This document shows positions 53,701 to 64,000 of a DNA stretch of 64,000 nucleotides, in pieces. The stretch spans positions 534,806,082 through 534,870,081 of the forward strand of contig NC_066585.1 of NCBI RefSeq assembly GCF_024323335.1, read 5' to 3'. Below the pieces are notes generated by a model. The model made no database searches. It saw only the letters and a program-made list of their open reading frames with translations, and was not told the origin of the DNA. The translations under genes were made by a program, and so were the position numbers. This DNA comes from Lathyrus oleraceus (lineage: Eukaryota; Streptophyta; Magnoliopsida; Fabales; Fabaceae). Each line of letters starts with the position of its first letter. The first letter of the stretch is position 1.

Positions 53701-53859
53701 CGAAAAGAAAGGCATCGGGATACCAAACTAGGTATATAATGATGACCAATCAAAAGGAGCAACAACATTACCAAGCAAACGGGTAAATGAAAGAAGACTC
53801 GCTGGGATAAATTGCAAGCATACGGCAATTACCCACAAGAACTAGCTGGGGATGCATTG

Positions 53860-56260
53860 ATAAACAATCAATGATCTGGGGAACAAATCACTAGCAAACG
53901 GTGAAAGGACCCACTGGCGACTTCAAAGGGAATAACATTGCAAGCATACGGCAATGATCTAGAAGACAACTTGCTGGGGATACAATTGCTAGCAACTGGC
54001 AATTATCCACAAGCAAAGGGAGGAATTATCAACATCAAATATTGAATGAAGATAACCACAAAGAGTAACCATCATCGGTTAGGATGAACAACAAGGTTAA
54101 CTCTGCAAAGGGGAGAAATTAGGGTTTACGACTACCGAATACGGGGTAGAATACCAAAACTCTGGCTGGATAAAATTGCTAGCAACCGGCAATTATCCAC
54201 CTGTACCACGAGGCACAAACTCCATTGGGGAGGAAAAACACAACATCATAACAATCCGCCATCAATCAGATCGAACCACAAAGGTTACCTCTGCTAGGGG
54301 AAAAGAGATAGGACTTACGACTACCGAATACGGGGTAGTGGCCAAATCAACTCTTGCTGAGGAAAAGGGTATATAACCACAAATTCCACCAAGAAGAGGG
54401 AACATAGGACTTACAACTACCGGTATAAGGGTAGAGGCCCATAAAGGTTCCGCTGGGGATAAAAGAAATAATGCCGGTTACTGGGCAAATTATTTATTTA
54501 TTCCACAGGGAAGCACAAGAAACGATTGACAAATGCCAATTCGGGATCGATCCGAAAAGACAGACTGAATCAAGACTCGTCCTATGAGGATATAACTCAA
54601 TAGGAAAATCCATCCCAATATATGTGTTGGGAGGAAACGGAAGAAACCGTCATCCACGAGGATAATCTCAGTGGGGAACTGCAGAAGGAAAATACAGACA
54701 TTTTCTGCTTATGGGGCTGACTCTATATGGAGAGATTTTAACACCCGACATCTGCTCGGGAAGATCTATTGGAGATCTATATCACCCATAGCAGGAGACA
54801 ACAAGCAAAAGATATATGGCAAAAATGCAACATGAATATCTGAATGTTTATGAGTATGCATGAATATGCGTGATTTATGTTTGATGAATGCTGACAAAAC
54901 AGACATATCTAACACAAACAGGCCCAGGAAACAGACGTCCGGTACTATACTTCCAGGGAAAAACCAACTGGAAAGCCGATATGCAGGAGATCTATATGTT
55001 GAAAAGCAAAGATCTGCGGGGAGGCAAAAGATCAGAGATATCAACGAAACACCAAATCTCTGAGTAATGGATCAACAACAACCCAACTGGAGTACAGAAA
55101 GTCACAACAGGCAACAAACAGCCACAAAGACGAATCTGTTGGGGAAACAGGAGAAATCCCGAGATATCTGCAGGGGGAATCCTCAGTATCAAAAATTCAC
55201 TGCACAAGCGAGAACTGCTATGAAAGCAAATCCATACAACTCCACTAGGGAACAACCCACTGAGGGAGAACAGATCATCCACGTAGAATCTTCCGCACAA
55301 GCAACTCTACTGGGGAGGAATACAAGCAGTTGTTCCCTTGGGAATACACCCACTGAAGGAAAAACAGATCACACAAGTAGATTCTGCGACAAGCCACTCT
55401 ACTGAGGATCAAAGCAATCAGGAAATCAGCCCAATCTCTGGATGCTAGATCACCAACCAACCCTACTGGGGAACAAAGGTTTCAACAAGCAGAAGCTGCC
55501 ACAAAATCAGCTCTGTCAAGTATACCAGCTCTGGCGGAGACTCTGAGGGAATACCACAGATACAAACCTGGCTCTGTTGGGGATACCAACTCTAATGGGG
55601 ATTTTGCACAAATACAATCCACCAAACCACAAATCTACTGGGGGTTTCACTGAGGAACCCACTAAGGATATGGAAGAGAGCTAGGGAATCAACCACTAAA
55701 TGCTAACTCTTCTGAAGAGAACACCCACAACTGCTGAGGAGGAACACAATCACTGCCCTTGCTGAAGGCTAAGCGCTCTGATGGGGAGATATCAACTCCG
55801 CTGGCGACTTGGCCGGGGAAGAGGGTACTGTTGGAGAAAACGAAGTCTTCCAACAAGCGCTCTGCTCTGGGGATATATCACAGATTCCACTAGCGACCGT
55901 GCTGAGGAAGGATAACAACAACCCTGTTTGCGACAATGCTGGGGGAAAGCGGTAAAGTACCAGGATATCAATCCGCCAACCACTAAATCTTCAAAAAGAA
56001 AGCCACCATGCTGAGGAGAGAAACAACAACTCTGCTAGCGACCGCACTGGGGAGAAACGGAGTACCTGGGTTCAAACCACCAACTACCGAATCTACCACA
56101 AGGAGAACAACCATGCTGGGGGAGAATACTGCTGGAGAAGAAAACGAAGTCTTCAACAACATCTGCTTAGGGAACAGCCCCAACAAAAGCTCTGCTTAGG
56201 GGATAACCCTATCAGCAACTCTGCTTGGGGAACAACCCTATCAACACAGCAGGAGAGAGA
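53860..56260. repeat. Degenerate ACTCTGCTGGGGA-type repeats in the D 3' UTR
   Basis: Dozens of short motifs of the form ACTCNNCTGGGGA on the plus strand, some with a full TGGCGAC start (53915, 55802) and others with TAGCGAC (56036). They resemble the primer binding site in reverse orientation and spread over 2.4 kb. Plus-strand open frames here have no domain. Confidence 0.65.
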
Positions 56261-56745
56261 GGATACAACCAATGCCAGGAATATGAACAAATGTCTTACC
56301 TGTTGGAAATCATGCCACCCTTGGGAGAGCACTGAGAAATTCTTGAGTATCCTTTCATCATTGTGAATGTTCACTTTGTTTAAAACAACAAATTTTGAAA
56401 AAATTTATTTGTTTAAAACAATGACATTTTATCAATTAAAACATGCAAAACATTTGTTGAATTGAAACAAATAAGAGTGCAAATAATTGGATAAAAAGCT
56501 CAAATTGATTTGATGGAATGGTAGCCTGCAAATGGCAAGACTCCATAGATCTGTACAAATTTGAAATCAGTGATATATATTGGAAGAGGGCTACATTGAA
56601 CATAATGATCCTTTCTCTACCAATTTGAATCTCGATGTATGCGAGGCTTCAGTTGACGACGAATCGAGAACCTCTGACGAAAAGACGGCTGCGGAACAGA
56701 AAATCTTGTCAGGATGCAGTTACTTGCCAAATCCCTAATTTTTGC

Positions 56746-56894
56746 CTAGATTGCCCCAGGGTGAGGTACTCAATCTAGCGGGATGCAAATATACTTCTTT
56801 TTTCAAGTTTCTAATTTTTGCCTGGATCACCCTTGCGGGTTCTCCACCGAGACGCTCATTTTTGCCTAAGCCGCCCTTTCGGGTTTTCAACTTA
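56746..56894 (-). other. Post-pol array of three covarying RNA hairpins, family D
   Basis: 56746-56778 (arms CTAGATTG/CAATCTAG, perfect), 56823-56846 (TGGA/TCCA plus inner CCC/GGG), 56867-56894 (TAAGCCG/CAACTTA). As minus-strand RNA the third forms a full 7-bp stem with two G-U pairs and an inner CCC/GGG stem closed by GAAA; the second is closed by GCAA. Same TTTTTGCC framing as A and B. The last hairpin starts about 40 nt after the pol stop. Confidence 0.72.
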
Positions 56895-56933
56895 GCGAGC
56901 TATTCTGTTTTTCATTTGCATATACCCTTTTTT

Positions 56934-59900
56934 TTAGGCAAAGTATTTCTTAACTGCATCTGAATTCACAGGACGAGTGAAATCCTCCCCATCCATTGTT
57001 GTAAGCATCAAAGCTCCGCCTGAAAAGGCTCTCTTAACAACATATGGACCCTCGTAGTTTGGAGTCCACTTTCCCCTGGAATCGGGCGCGAAAGACAAGA
57101 CTTTCTTGAGCACGAGGTCACCTTCTCGGAACACACGAGGCTTGACCTTCTTATCGAATGCTTTCTTCATTCTCTGCTGATATAACTGACCATGGCACAT
57201 GGCAGTCAATCGCTTCTCTTCAATCAGATTCAACTGGTCATAACGACTCTGAATCTATTCAGCATCAGTCAACTTGGCTTCCATCAAGACTCTCATTGAT
57301 GGGATTTCCACCTCTACTGGGAGAACAACCTCCATGCCGTAAACAAGAGAGAAAGGGGTTGCCCCTGTTGAAGTGCGGACAGATGTACGATAACCATGCA
57401 AAGCAAATGGCAGCATCTCATGCCAATCTTTGTATGTCACTGTCATCTTCTGGATAATCTTCTTGATATTCTTATTAGCAGCTTCAACAGCCCCATTCAT
57501 CTTGGGTCTGTAGGGAGAGGAATTATGGTGTGCAATCTTAAATTCAGCGCATAACTCATCCATCATCTTATTATTCAGATTAGATCCATTATCAGTAATG
57601 ATCTTATCTGGCACACCATAACGACAAATCAACTGGTTCTTGATAAACTTCACAACCACCTGCCTAGTCACATTCACATACGATGCGGCTTCAACCCATT
57701 TGGTGAAGTAATCAATTGCTACGAGAATAAACCTGTGCCCATTGGACGCCTTCGGTTCAATCATGCCAATCATGTCGATTCCCCACATAGAGAAAGGCCA
57801 TGGTGATGAAATCACATTCAGAAGTGTCGGAGGAATATGAATCTTATCTGCATAAATCTGACACTTGTAGCATTTCTTCATATATTTGCAGCAGTCAGAC
57901 TCCATTGTCAGCCAATAGTAGCCTGCTCTCAACATCTTTCTAGCCATGGCATGTCCATTGGAATGAGTACCAAATGAACCCTCATGGACCTCAGTCATCA
58001 ACTGGTTTGCTTCGTGTCTATCCACGCATCTGAGCAAAACCATGTCAAAATTTCTCTTATACAGCACTTCACCGCTGAGGTAGAAACTGCCTGACAACCT
58101 TCTCAAAGTCTTCCTATCTTTCACAGATGCCCCAGGCGGGTAGACCTGGTTCTGGAGGAAATTCTTGATATCAAAATACCAAGGCTTGTCATCAATCACT
58201 TCTTCAACTGCAAACACGTGAGCTGGTCTATCCAAGCGCATCACGGCAATGTTGGGAACTTCATTCCAATACTTCACAACAATCATGGAAGCAAGCGTAG
58301 CAAGAGCATCTGCCATCCGATTATCCTCTCGAGGAATATGATGAAAATCAACTTCTGTAAAGAACGTTGAAATCCTCCTCGCATAATCTCTATACGGAAT
58401 GAGACCGGGCTGATTCGTCTCCCATTCACCCTTGATCTGATTAACAACCAGGGCCGAATCACCATACACATCAAGATGTTTGATTCTCAAATCAATACAT
58501 TCTTCCAGTCCCATAATACAGGCCTCATACTCAGCCATATTATTCGTGCATTTGAAAGTTAGCCTTGCTGTAAGCGGAATATGCGTGCCATGAGGAGTAA
58601 TGATTACTGCCCCAATTCCATTTCCGTACTGATTCACAGCGCCATCGAACACCATCGTCCATCTGGAACCAGGTTCCGGACCTTCGTCAAGTGCAGGCTC
58701 ATCACAATCTTTCATTTTCAAATACAGAATTTCCTCATCAGGGAAGTCATACTGAAAAGACTGATGATCTTCAATCGGCTGGTGCGCTAAATGGTCAGCC
58801 AAGATACTACCTTTGATAGCTTTCTGAGCTCGATACTCAATATCATACTCAGACAACAACATCTGCCAACGGGAAATCCTCCCAGTTAAAGCAGGCTTCT
58901 CGAAAATATACTTGATTGGATCCATTCTGGATATCAACCAAGTGGTATGATTTATCATGTACTGGCGCAAACGCTTAGCAGCCCAAGCTAAAGCACAACA
59001 CGTCTTCTCAAGCATAGAGTACCGAGACTCACAATCAGTAAATTTCTTACTGAGGTAGTAAATAACAGATTCTTTCTTCCCTGATTCATCTTGTTGACCG
59101 AGGACACAACCCATCGAATCTTCAAGCACAGTCAGATACATAATCAGAGGTCTTCCTTCCACAGGAGGAGACAAGATCGGAGGTTCAGACAGATACTCTT
59201 TGATACTGTCGAAAGCTTTCTGGCAATCCTCGGTCCAATCATGAGACTGATCTTTCCGAAGGAGCTTGAATATCGGCGCACATGTGGCAGTCATGTGGGA
59301 TATAAATCTGGAAATATAATTCAAGCGGCCAAGAAAACCTCGGACTTGCTTCTCAGTTTTGGGTGTAGGCATCTCTTGTATTGCTTTGACCTTTGCAGGA
59401 TCAACTTCAATACCTCTTTCGCTGACAACGAAACCCAACAACTTGCCGGAACGGACTCCAAATGTACATTTGTTCGGATTCAGACGAAGCCTAAACTTCC
59501 TCAAACGTTGAAAAAGCTTCAACAAATGCTCAACATGTTCAACTTCCGTTCGGGACTTAGCAATCATATCATCAACATAGACCTCTATCTCCTTGTGCAT
59601 CATATCATGAAACAAGGTAGTCATAGCTCGTTGATACGTGGCTCCGGCGTTCTTCAAACCGAAGGGCATCACTCGATAACAGAATATTCCCCAAGGTGTG
59701 ATGAATGTTGTCTTCTCCATATCTTCGGGTGCCATCTTGATTTGATTATAACCGGAAAATCCGTCCATAAAGGAAAAGACTTTGAATTTAGCTGTATTGT
59801 CTACCAACATATCAATGTGTGGTAGAGGAAAATCATCTTTTGGACTAGCTTTATTCAAATCTCTATAATCAACACACATACGGACTTTTCCGTCCTTCTT

Positions 59901-60396
59901 AGGCACAGGCACAATATTGGCCACCCATTGAGGATATGTAGAAGTCACCAGAAACCCCGCATCAATTTGCTTCTGAACTTCCTCTTTGATCTTCACTGCC
60001 ATATCTGGATGAGTTCTTCTGAGCTTCTGCTTCACAGGCACGCACTCAGGCTTCAAAGGCAGGAAATGTTGTACAATATCTGTATCTAGACCCGGCATGT
60101 CTTCATATGACCAAGCGAAGATATCGGAATATTCTCGTAGCAACTCAATCAATCTCTTCTTGACAGACTCTTCAAGAAGTGCCCCAATCTTCACCATACG
60201 AACACAATCCTCAGACCCCAAGTTGATTGTTTCCAGATCTTCAAGGTGCGGCTGAATGATCTTCTTCTCGTGCTCAAGGAGACGGGTAATCTCATCAGGA
60301 ATCCCTTCAACATCATCTTCCTCTGCCTCAAATACAGGGAACTCAAAATTGGGAGATGGCGTTGGATCATTATGTTCAATGGGTTTTAGAATCAAC
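56934..60396 (-). pseudogene. pol: Pol polyprotein of element D, one nonsense codon
   Basis: Exon from 60396, directly after the intron acceptor; no start codon is required. RT (VPVPKKDGKVRMCVDYRDLN, EVYVDDMIAKS), degenerate first RNase H, archaeal-type RNase H (MVFDGAVN, NNMAEYEA, YGDSAL, MADALATL), integrase (KCQIYADK, WGIDMIG, ITDNGSN, GAVEAANKN). A TAG at 57255-57257 replaces the Trp codon found in A and B (EWIQTR) and removes the last 107 residues. The frame resumes intact to 56934. A single G-to-A change explains the stop, so inactivation is recent. Confidence 0.9.
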
Positions 60397-60663
60397 CTGC
60401 ATAATGATTTTGGTTAATGAAAAACTTTAGGATTTAAACAAGCAAATCATTATGCAGATGAAAAATGTTGCTTTTATTCTTGTTTTTATGGGTTTTTTGT
60501 GATCACTGATTTCATGCAAAAGCAAAAAGTGAAAACAAATGGAAAACAAATGTTTAACAATGCATTAATTGAATGAAAACATCATTGTATATATGCTGCC
60601 AACAATGTCATCACTTCTCCTTTTGGCATGGAAGAAGGGTTTTTAAACAAAATGAACAATTAC
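60397..60663 (-). other. Spliced intron between gag-pro and pol, element D
   Basis: GT-AG, 267 nt. The donor GTAATTGT starts at 60663 inside the gag-pro stop context and the acceptor ATTATGCAG ends at 60397. Phase 2 is kept. Confidence 0.8.
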
Positions 60664-63600
60664 TCTGATCTATGGATGACTGTAGGAACATCTACAGCGA
60701 CCCAATTGTGGCAGACACCACCAGGTATGATGAAATTGTTCAACTCCTCTGCATCCTCTTCCAAGATAGCATCAGCTTCTTCAGGTTGATCAGCATGGAT
60801 GAATCCCGCACTCTTGAACAAACCTAGCTCGTTGAATGCCCCAGAGGAATAGCCAATGCCAGCCCGGGATCTATTGTCTTCAAGCTCAATCATTTTCCCC
60901 AAACCAGCAACTGCACCACATTCAATGGCAAACTTCGCATCATGGTAGGAAGCAAATGAAGGAGACTTCTTCTCAATTGGTTCATCAATAGATAAAGCTT
61001 GGAAAGGAGTTCCAACTTCATCCTCAGCGTCAATATATGAGAAAGAAGACAAGTGGCTAACCAGGAGAGCCTTTTCTCCCCCTACCACAACCAGTTTCTT
61101 GTTCTTAACAAATTTCAGCTTCTGGTGTAGGGTGGATGTCACGGCGCCAGCCTCGTGAATCCATGGTCTGCCAAGGAGACAACTATAAGATGGGTGGATA
61201 TCCATTACCTGAAAGGTAACCTGGAAATCACTTGGTCCAATCTTAATTGGGAGATCAACTTCCCCAATCACAGTCTTACGCGACCCATCGAAAGCCTTCA
61301 CAACAACACCACTCTGCCTCATGGGAGGCCCTTGATATGACAATCTAGAGAGTGTGGTTTTTGGCAATACATTCAGAGATGATCCAGTGTCCACCAGCAC
61401 GTTGGACATGGCATCAGACTTGCAGTTCATAGAAATATGTAGAGCCATGTTGTGGTCTCTTCCCTCCTCAGGGAGATCAGCGTCACAGAAACTCAACGTG
61501 TTGCAAGCAGTGATGTTTGCAACTATACCATCAAACTGTTCTACAGTGACATCGTGATCAACATACGCCAGATCCAATACTTTCTGCAGAGCCTCCCTAT
61601 GGGGTTCTGAATTCAACAGCAGAGAAAGCACAGAGATTTTGGATGGCGTTTGTAGAAGCTGGTCTACAACATTGTACTCACTCTTTTTGATGAGCCTCAG
61701 CATCTCATCACATTCTTCATTCACAATGCCACTCGGGCCAACAGAAGAATCAGGAGTCTTTTGTACAGAGGAGGGTTTGGCAACAGGTGCCGGATTCTGA
61801 ACACTCACAGCCGTCCCAACCGGATGCTCAGCAGAATCAGAAGCAACAACCTTAGCCTGAGGCTTAGGAGCAGAAAACACACGACCACTCCGGGTCAACC
61901 CACTTACATCAGCAATGTTGGTGACAGAAGTAGAAGGCAACGACACTTCCTTCCCATCTTCAACAGCAACGGGGTTATATCTGAAAGGCACAGCTCTATC
62001 AGAAGAATAAGGCACAGGGCCTGCAGGCTTAATTGTCAGAGAAGGAGAGACCTTCGGCTTGCTGCCATCATAACGAATGACAACAGGCTCAGGCAGCTTG
62101 AACACAGGAGAAATAACGTTCACTTCCGGTTCATCTTCATCAACATTGCGGTTCTGAAGAATCTCTATGGTTCCTTCGTCTAGCAACTCTTGAAGCTCTC
62201 TTCGCACTTGGCGACAACCCAAACGGTTAACCGAGCAAATGCGGCATCTGTCATGGTCATGCTCCATATGGCTGTACTGACACAGCAAACGATGCAACTC
62301 GACCAATGACTGTCTAATATGACTGACATATTTGACCTTGTATTTCCCAGGGCACCCCTGGACCATATTCACAGATTTCCCATGCTCGGGCAATGGGTTC
62401 TTGGTAACATTGGGGCCTGAGTCCTCAAAGCTCAGAATATCGCACCGCATAAGGTCTTGCACCTTAGTCTTCAACGGAAAGCAGTTCTCTATGTTGTGAC
62501 CCGGAGCACCGGAGTGGTAAACACAGTGTTGGTCTGGCTTATACCACCACTGAGGATTTGTAGGCACAGCAGGAGGATCCCTGGGAGTAACCAGCTTCCT
62601 TTCCAACAAGGAAGGATACAACTCAACGTATGACATGGGAATCTGATCGAAGCTGATCTTCTTCCTATCATAATGCAAATTAGCTTGGTTACTAGTGCTG
62701 CCACGAGGCTGGTAAGCCTGTTGCTGTAGACGGTGATGTTGCTGATACTGAGGTTGTTGCTGATGCTGATGCTGCTGAGGCTGCTGATATTGAGCACCAT
62801 CTCTGAAAACAGGTGTTATATGAGCCACCTGGTGCTGATTACTTGCACGGCGTGCAGGCTTCCTCTGAACAGAGGGTCTTCTGGATTTAGCATGGGATTG
62901 CACAGCATGTGCCTCCCCATCCTTCTTCTTAAACGCCCCATATCGTTTAGAAGAGCTCACGTCTTTAGCCAATCGTCCTTCACGGACTCCCTCCTCCAGA
63001 CGCATCCCCATGTTCACCATCTCGGTGAAATCAGAGGGAGCACTCGCTACCATCCGCTCGTAATAAAATGAGCTAAGAGTCTTCAGAAAGATCTTAGTCA
63101 TCTCTTTCTCTTCTAGCGGAGGAGTAATCTGAGCAGCCAATTCTCGCCACCTCTGGGCGTACTCCTTAAATGTCTCCTTATCCTTCTGGGACATGGCCCT
63201 GAGTTGATCACGGTCAGGCGCCATATCAACATTGTATTTGTATTGCTTGACGAAGGCTTCGCCAAGATCGTTGAAGGACCGGATGTTTGCACTATCCAGG
63301 CTCATATACCAGCGAAGAGCCGCACCGGACAAACTATCCTGGAAATAATGGATCAGAAGCTGATCATTATCTGTTTGAGTAGACATTTTTCTGGCGTACA
63401 TAACCAAGTGAGCAAGAGGGCAGGTGTTCCCTTTATACTTTTCAAAGTCAGGCACTTTGAATTTGATCGGAATTTTAACACCGGGAACAAGGCAAAGTTC
63501 AGCAGCAAACTTGCCAAACAGATCCTTCCCTCTGAGAGTCTTCAATTCCTTTCGCAGCTCAAGGAACTGATCATTCATAGCCTCCATCTTCTCATTGACA

Positions 63601-63968
63601 TCTGGGCCCTCAGACGGCTCAGAATGATAGATGGTGTCGTCTACCCGAGGCATGGTATGCACGATAGGAGGAGCAGCAGCAAGGACCGGGCTAGATGCCG
63701 GCATAGAAGCAAAAGTTGGTGCAGGAATATCAGGCATGAAACCTGGAGGCATACCCCAAGGAAACCCAACTGGCATGGCATGAGGCGCAAAGTGAGCACT
63801 GGCAGCTGGCACAGTCGGAGCGACAATCTCTGAAATAACCGTCCTCTGGGGAGGAGTTGTAGGAGGTGGAGAAGGTTGATTCTGAGCAGCAAGGAGTTGC
63901 TCCATCAAAGCGCCAAGTCTGGCGACCTCTTCTTTCAATTCACGGTTCTCTTGTTCCAACTGATCCAT
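60660..63968 (-). CDS. gag-pro: Gag-protease polyprotein of element D
   Basis: 1102 codons, ATG at 63966-63968. N-terminal coiled-coil-like residues 1-28; Pro/Ala-rich 32-105; capsid-like Retrotrans_gag about 185-300 (FKEYAQRWRELAAQI); Gln/His-rich run 394-418; FDQIPMSY motif 440-447; knuckle CVYHSGAPGHNIENC at 482-496 with C-x2-H-x5-H-x4-C spacing; a second cysteine group (CRICSVNRLGC) 576-586; aspartic protease with LVDTGSS at 859-865 and LLGRPW. It ends at the intron donor. The frame is intact. It is distant from B Gag outside the motifs. Confidence 0.92.
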   Translation of the reverse strand: MDQLEQENRELKEEVARLGALMEQLLAAQNQPSPPPTTPPQRTVISEIVAPTVPAASAHFAPHAMPVGFPWGMPPGFMPDIPAPTFASMPASSPVLAAAPPIVHTMPRVDDTIYHSEPSEGPDVNEKMEAMNDQFLELRKELKTLRGKDLFGKFAAELCLVPGVKIPIKFKVPDFEKYKGNTCPLAHLVMYARKMSTQTDNDQLLIHYFQDSLSGAALRWYMSLDSANIRSFNDLGEAFVKQYKYNVDMAPDRDQLRAMSQKDKETFKEYAQRWRELAAQITPPLEEKEMTKIFLKTLSSFYYERMVASAPSDFTEMVNMGMRLEEGVREGRLAKDVSSSKRYGAFKKKDGEAHAVQSHAKSRRPSVQRKPARRASNQHQVAHITPVFRDGAQYQQPQQHQHQQQPQYQQHHRLQQQAYQPRGSTSNQANLHYDRKKISFDQIPMSYVELYPSLLERKLVTPRDPPAVPTNPQWWYKPDQHCVYHSGAPGHNIENCFPLKTKVQDLMRCDILSFEDSGPNVTKNPLPEHGKSVNMVQGCPGKYKVKYVSHIRQSLVELHRLLCQYSHMEHDHDRCRICSVNRLGCRQVRRELQELLDEGTIEILQNRNVDEDEPEVNVISPVFKLPEPVVIRYDGSKPKVSPSLTIKPAGPVPYSSDRAVPFRYNPVAVEDGKEVSLPSTSVTNIADVSGLTRSGRVFSAPKPQAKVVASDSAEHPVGTAVSVQNPAPVAKPSSVQKTPDSSVGPSGIVNEECDEMLRLIKKSEYNVVDQLLQTPSKISVLSLLLNSEPHREALQKVLDLAYVDHDVTVEQFDGIVANITACNTLSFCDADLPEEGRDHNMALHISMNCKSDAMSNVLVDTGSSLNVLPKTTLSRLSYQGPPMRQSGVVVKAFDGSRKTVIGEVDLPIKIGPSDFQVTFQVMDIHPSYSCLLGRPWIHEAGAVTSTLHQKLKFVKNKKLVVVGGEKALLVSHLSSFSYIDAEDEVGTPFQALSIDEPIEKKSPSFASYHDAKFAIECGAVAGLGKMIELEDNRSRAGIGYSSGAFNELGLFKSAGFIHADQPEEADAILEEDAEELNNFIIPGGVCHNWVAVDVPTVIHRSE

Positions 63969-64000
63969 TACTCTGGCAGAATTGGCTCTTGTATAGTACC
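63969..64000 (-). other. Sequence just upstream of D gag
   Basis: 32 bases of the ORF1-gag spacer or leader. Nothing further can be said. Confidence 0.5.

Larger units (their letters stand above)
46624..64000 (-). mobile_element. Ogre-type retrotransposon D, partial (5' end beyond the window)
   Basis: Minus-strand order from the right edge: gag-pro 60660-63968, intron, pol 56934-60396, hairpin array, long repeat-rich 3' UTR, PPT 52070-52081, LTR 46624-52069. ORF1, PBS and 5' LTR lie beyond 64000. One nonsense codon in pol. The LTR is also attached to a leader on its left. Confidence 0.88.

Overview
The window is plant nuclear heterochromatin made almost wholly of nested LTR retrotransposons. 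All are Ty3/gypsy, Tat clade, Ogre-like, and all are transcribed from the minus strand. Evidence: a pol with RT, a degenerate RNase H, a second archaeal-type RNase H and an integrase; very long LTRs starting TG and ending CA; a tRNA-Arg-type primer site; an extra ORF1 before gag; and a GT-AG intron between gag-pro and pol. The abundance and style of Ogre elements suggest a legume of tribe Fabeae (pea, vetch or lentil relatives). That is inference from family knowledge. I see no host gene, rRNA, tRNA gene or CRISPR.

Layout. (1) 1-1490 and 33754-40231: outer element A0, decayed; its 3' LTR lies beyond the left edge. (2) 1491-33753: element A, same family, inserted in the A0 pol gene with a 5-bp target duplication GAGTG. 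(3) 9992-30131: a tandem of family B inside A's gag: a complete element B (14921-30131) sharing its 3' LTR with a second, truncated copy. That copy's gag-pro is fused in frame to the rest of A's gag. (4) 40232-43357: LTR of an older element X broken by A0, carrying a Mutator-type MITE. (5) 43358-45417: unassigned old repeat sequence. (6) 45418-64000: family D, a 5.4-kb LTR flanked on the left by a truncated leader plus ORF1 fragment and on the right by D's 3' UTR, pol and gag-pro, leaving the window at 64000.

How the parts work. Each LTR drives minus-strand RNA from a TATA box. The intron donor overlaps the gag(-pro) stop codon, so unspliced RNA gives Gag(-PR) and spliced RNA gives Gag(-PR)-Pol. 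Family B has open ORF1, gag-pro and pol and looks autonomous. Family A lacks ORF1 and protease but shares its 5' leader with family D, so it looks like a dependent partner.

The most novel material is a set of apparent RNA signals shared by the three diverged families: a covarying hairpin in R/U5, a second 9-nt primer-site copy in U5, a leader hairpin, PBS-complementary motifs in the 3' UTR, and, just after the pol stop codon, an array of three or four hairpins whose stems covary between families and are often capped by GNRA-type loops. All pairing was done by eye and needs statistical testing.
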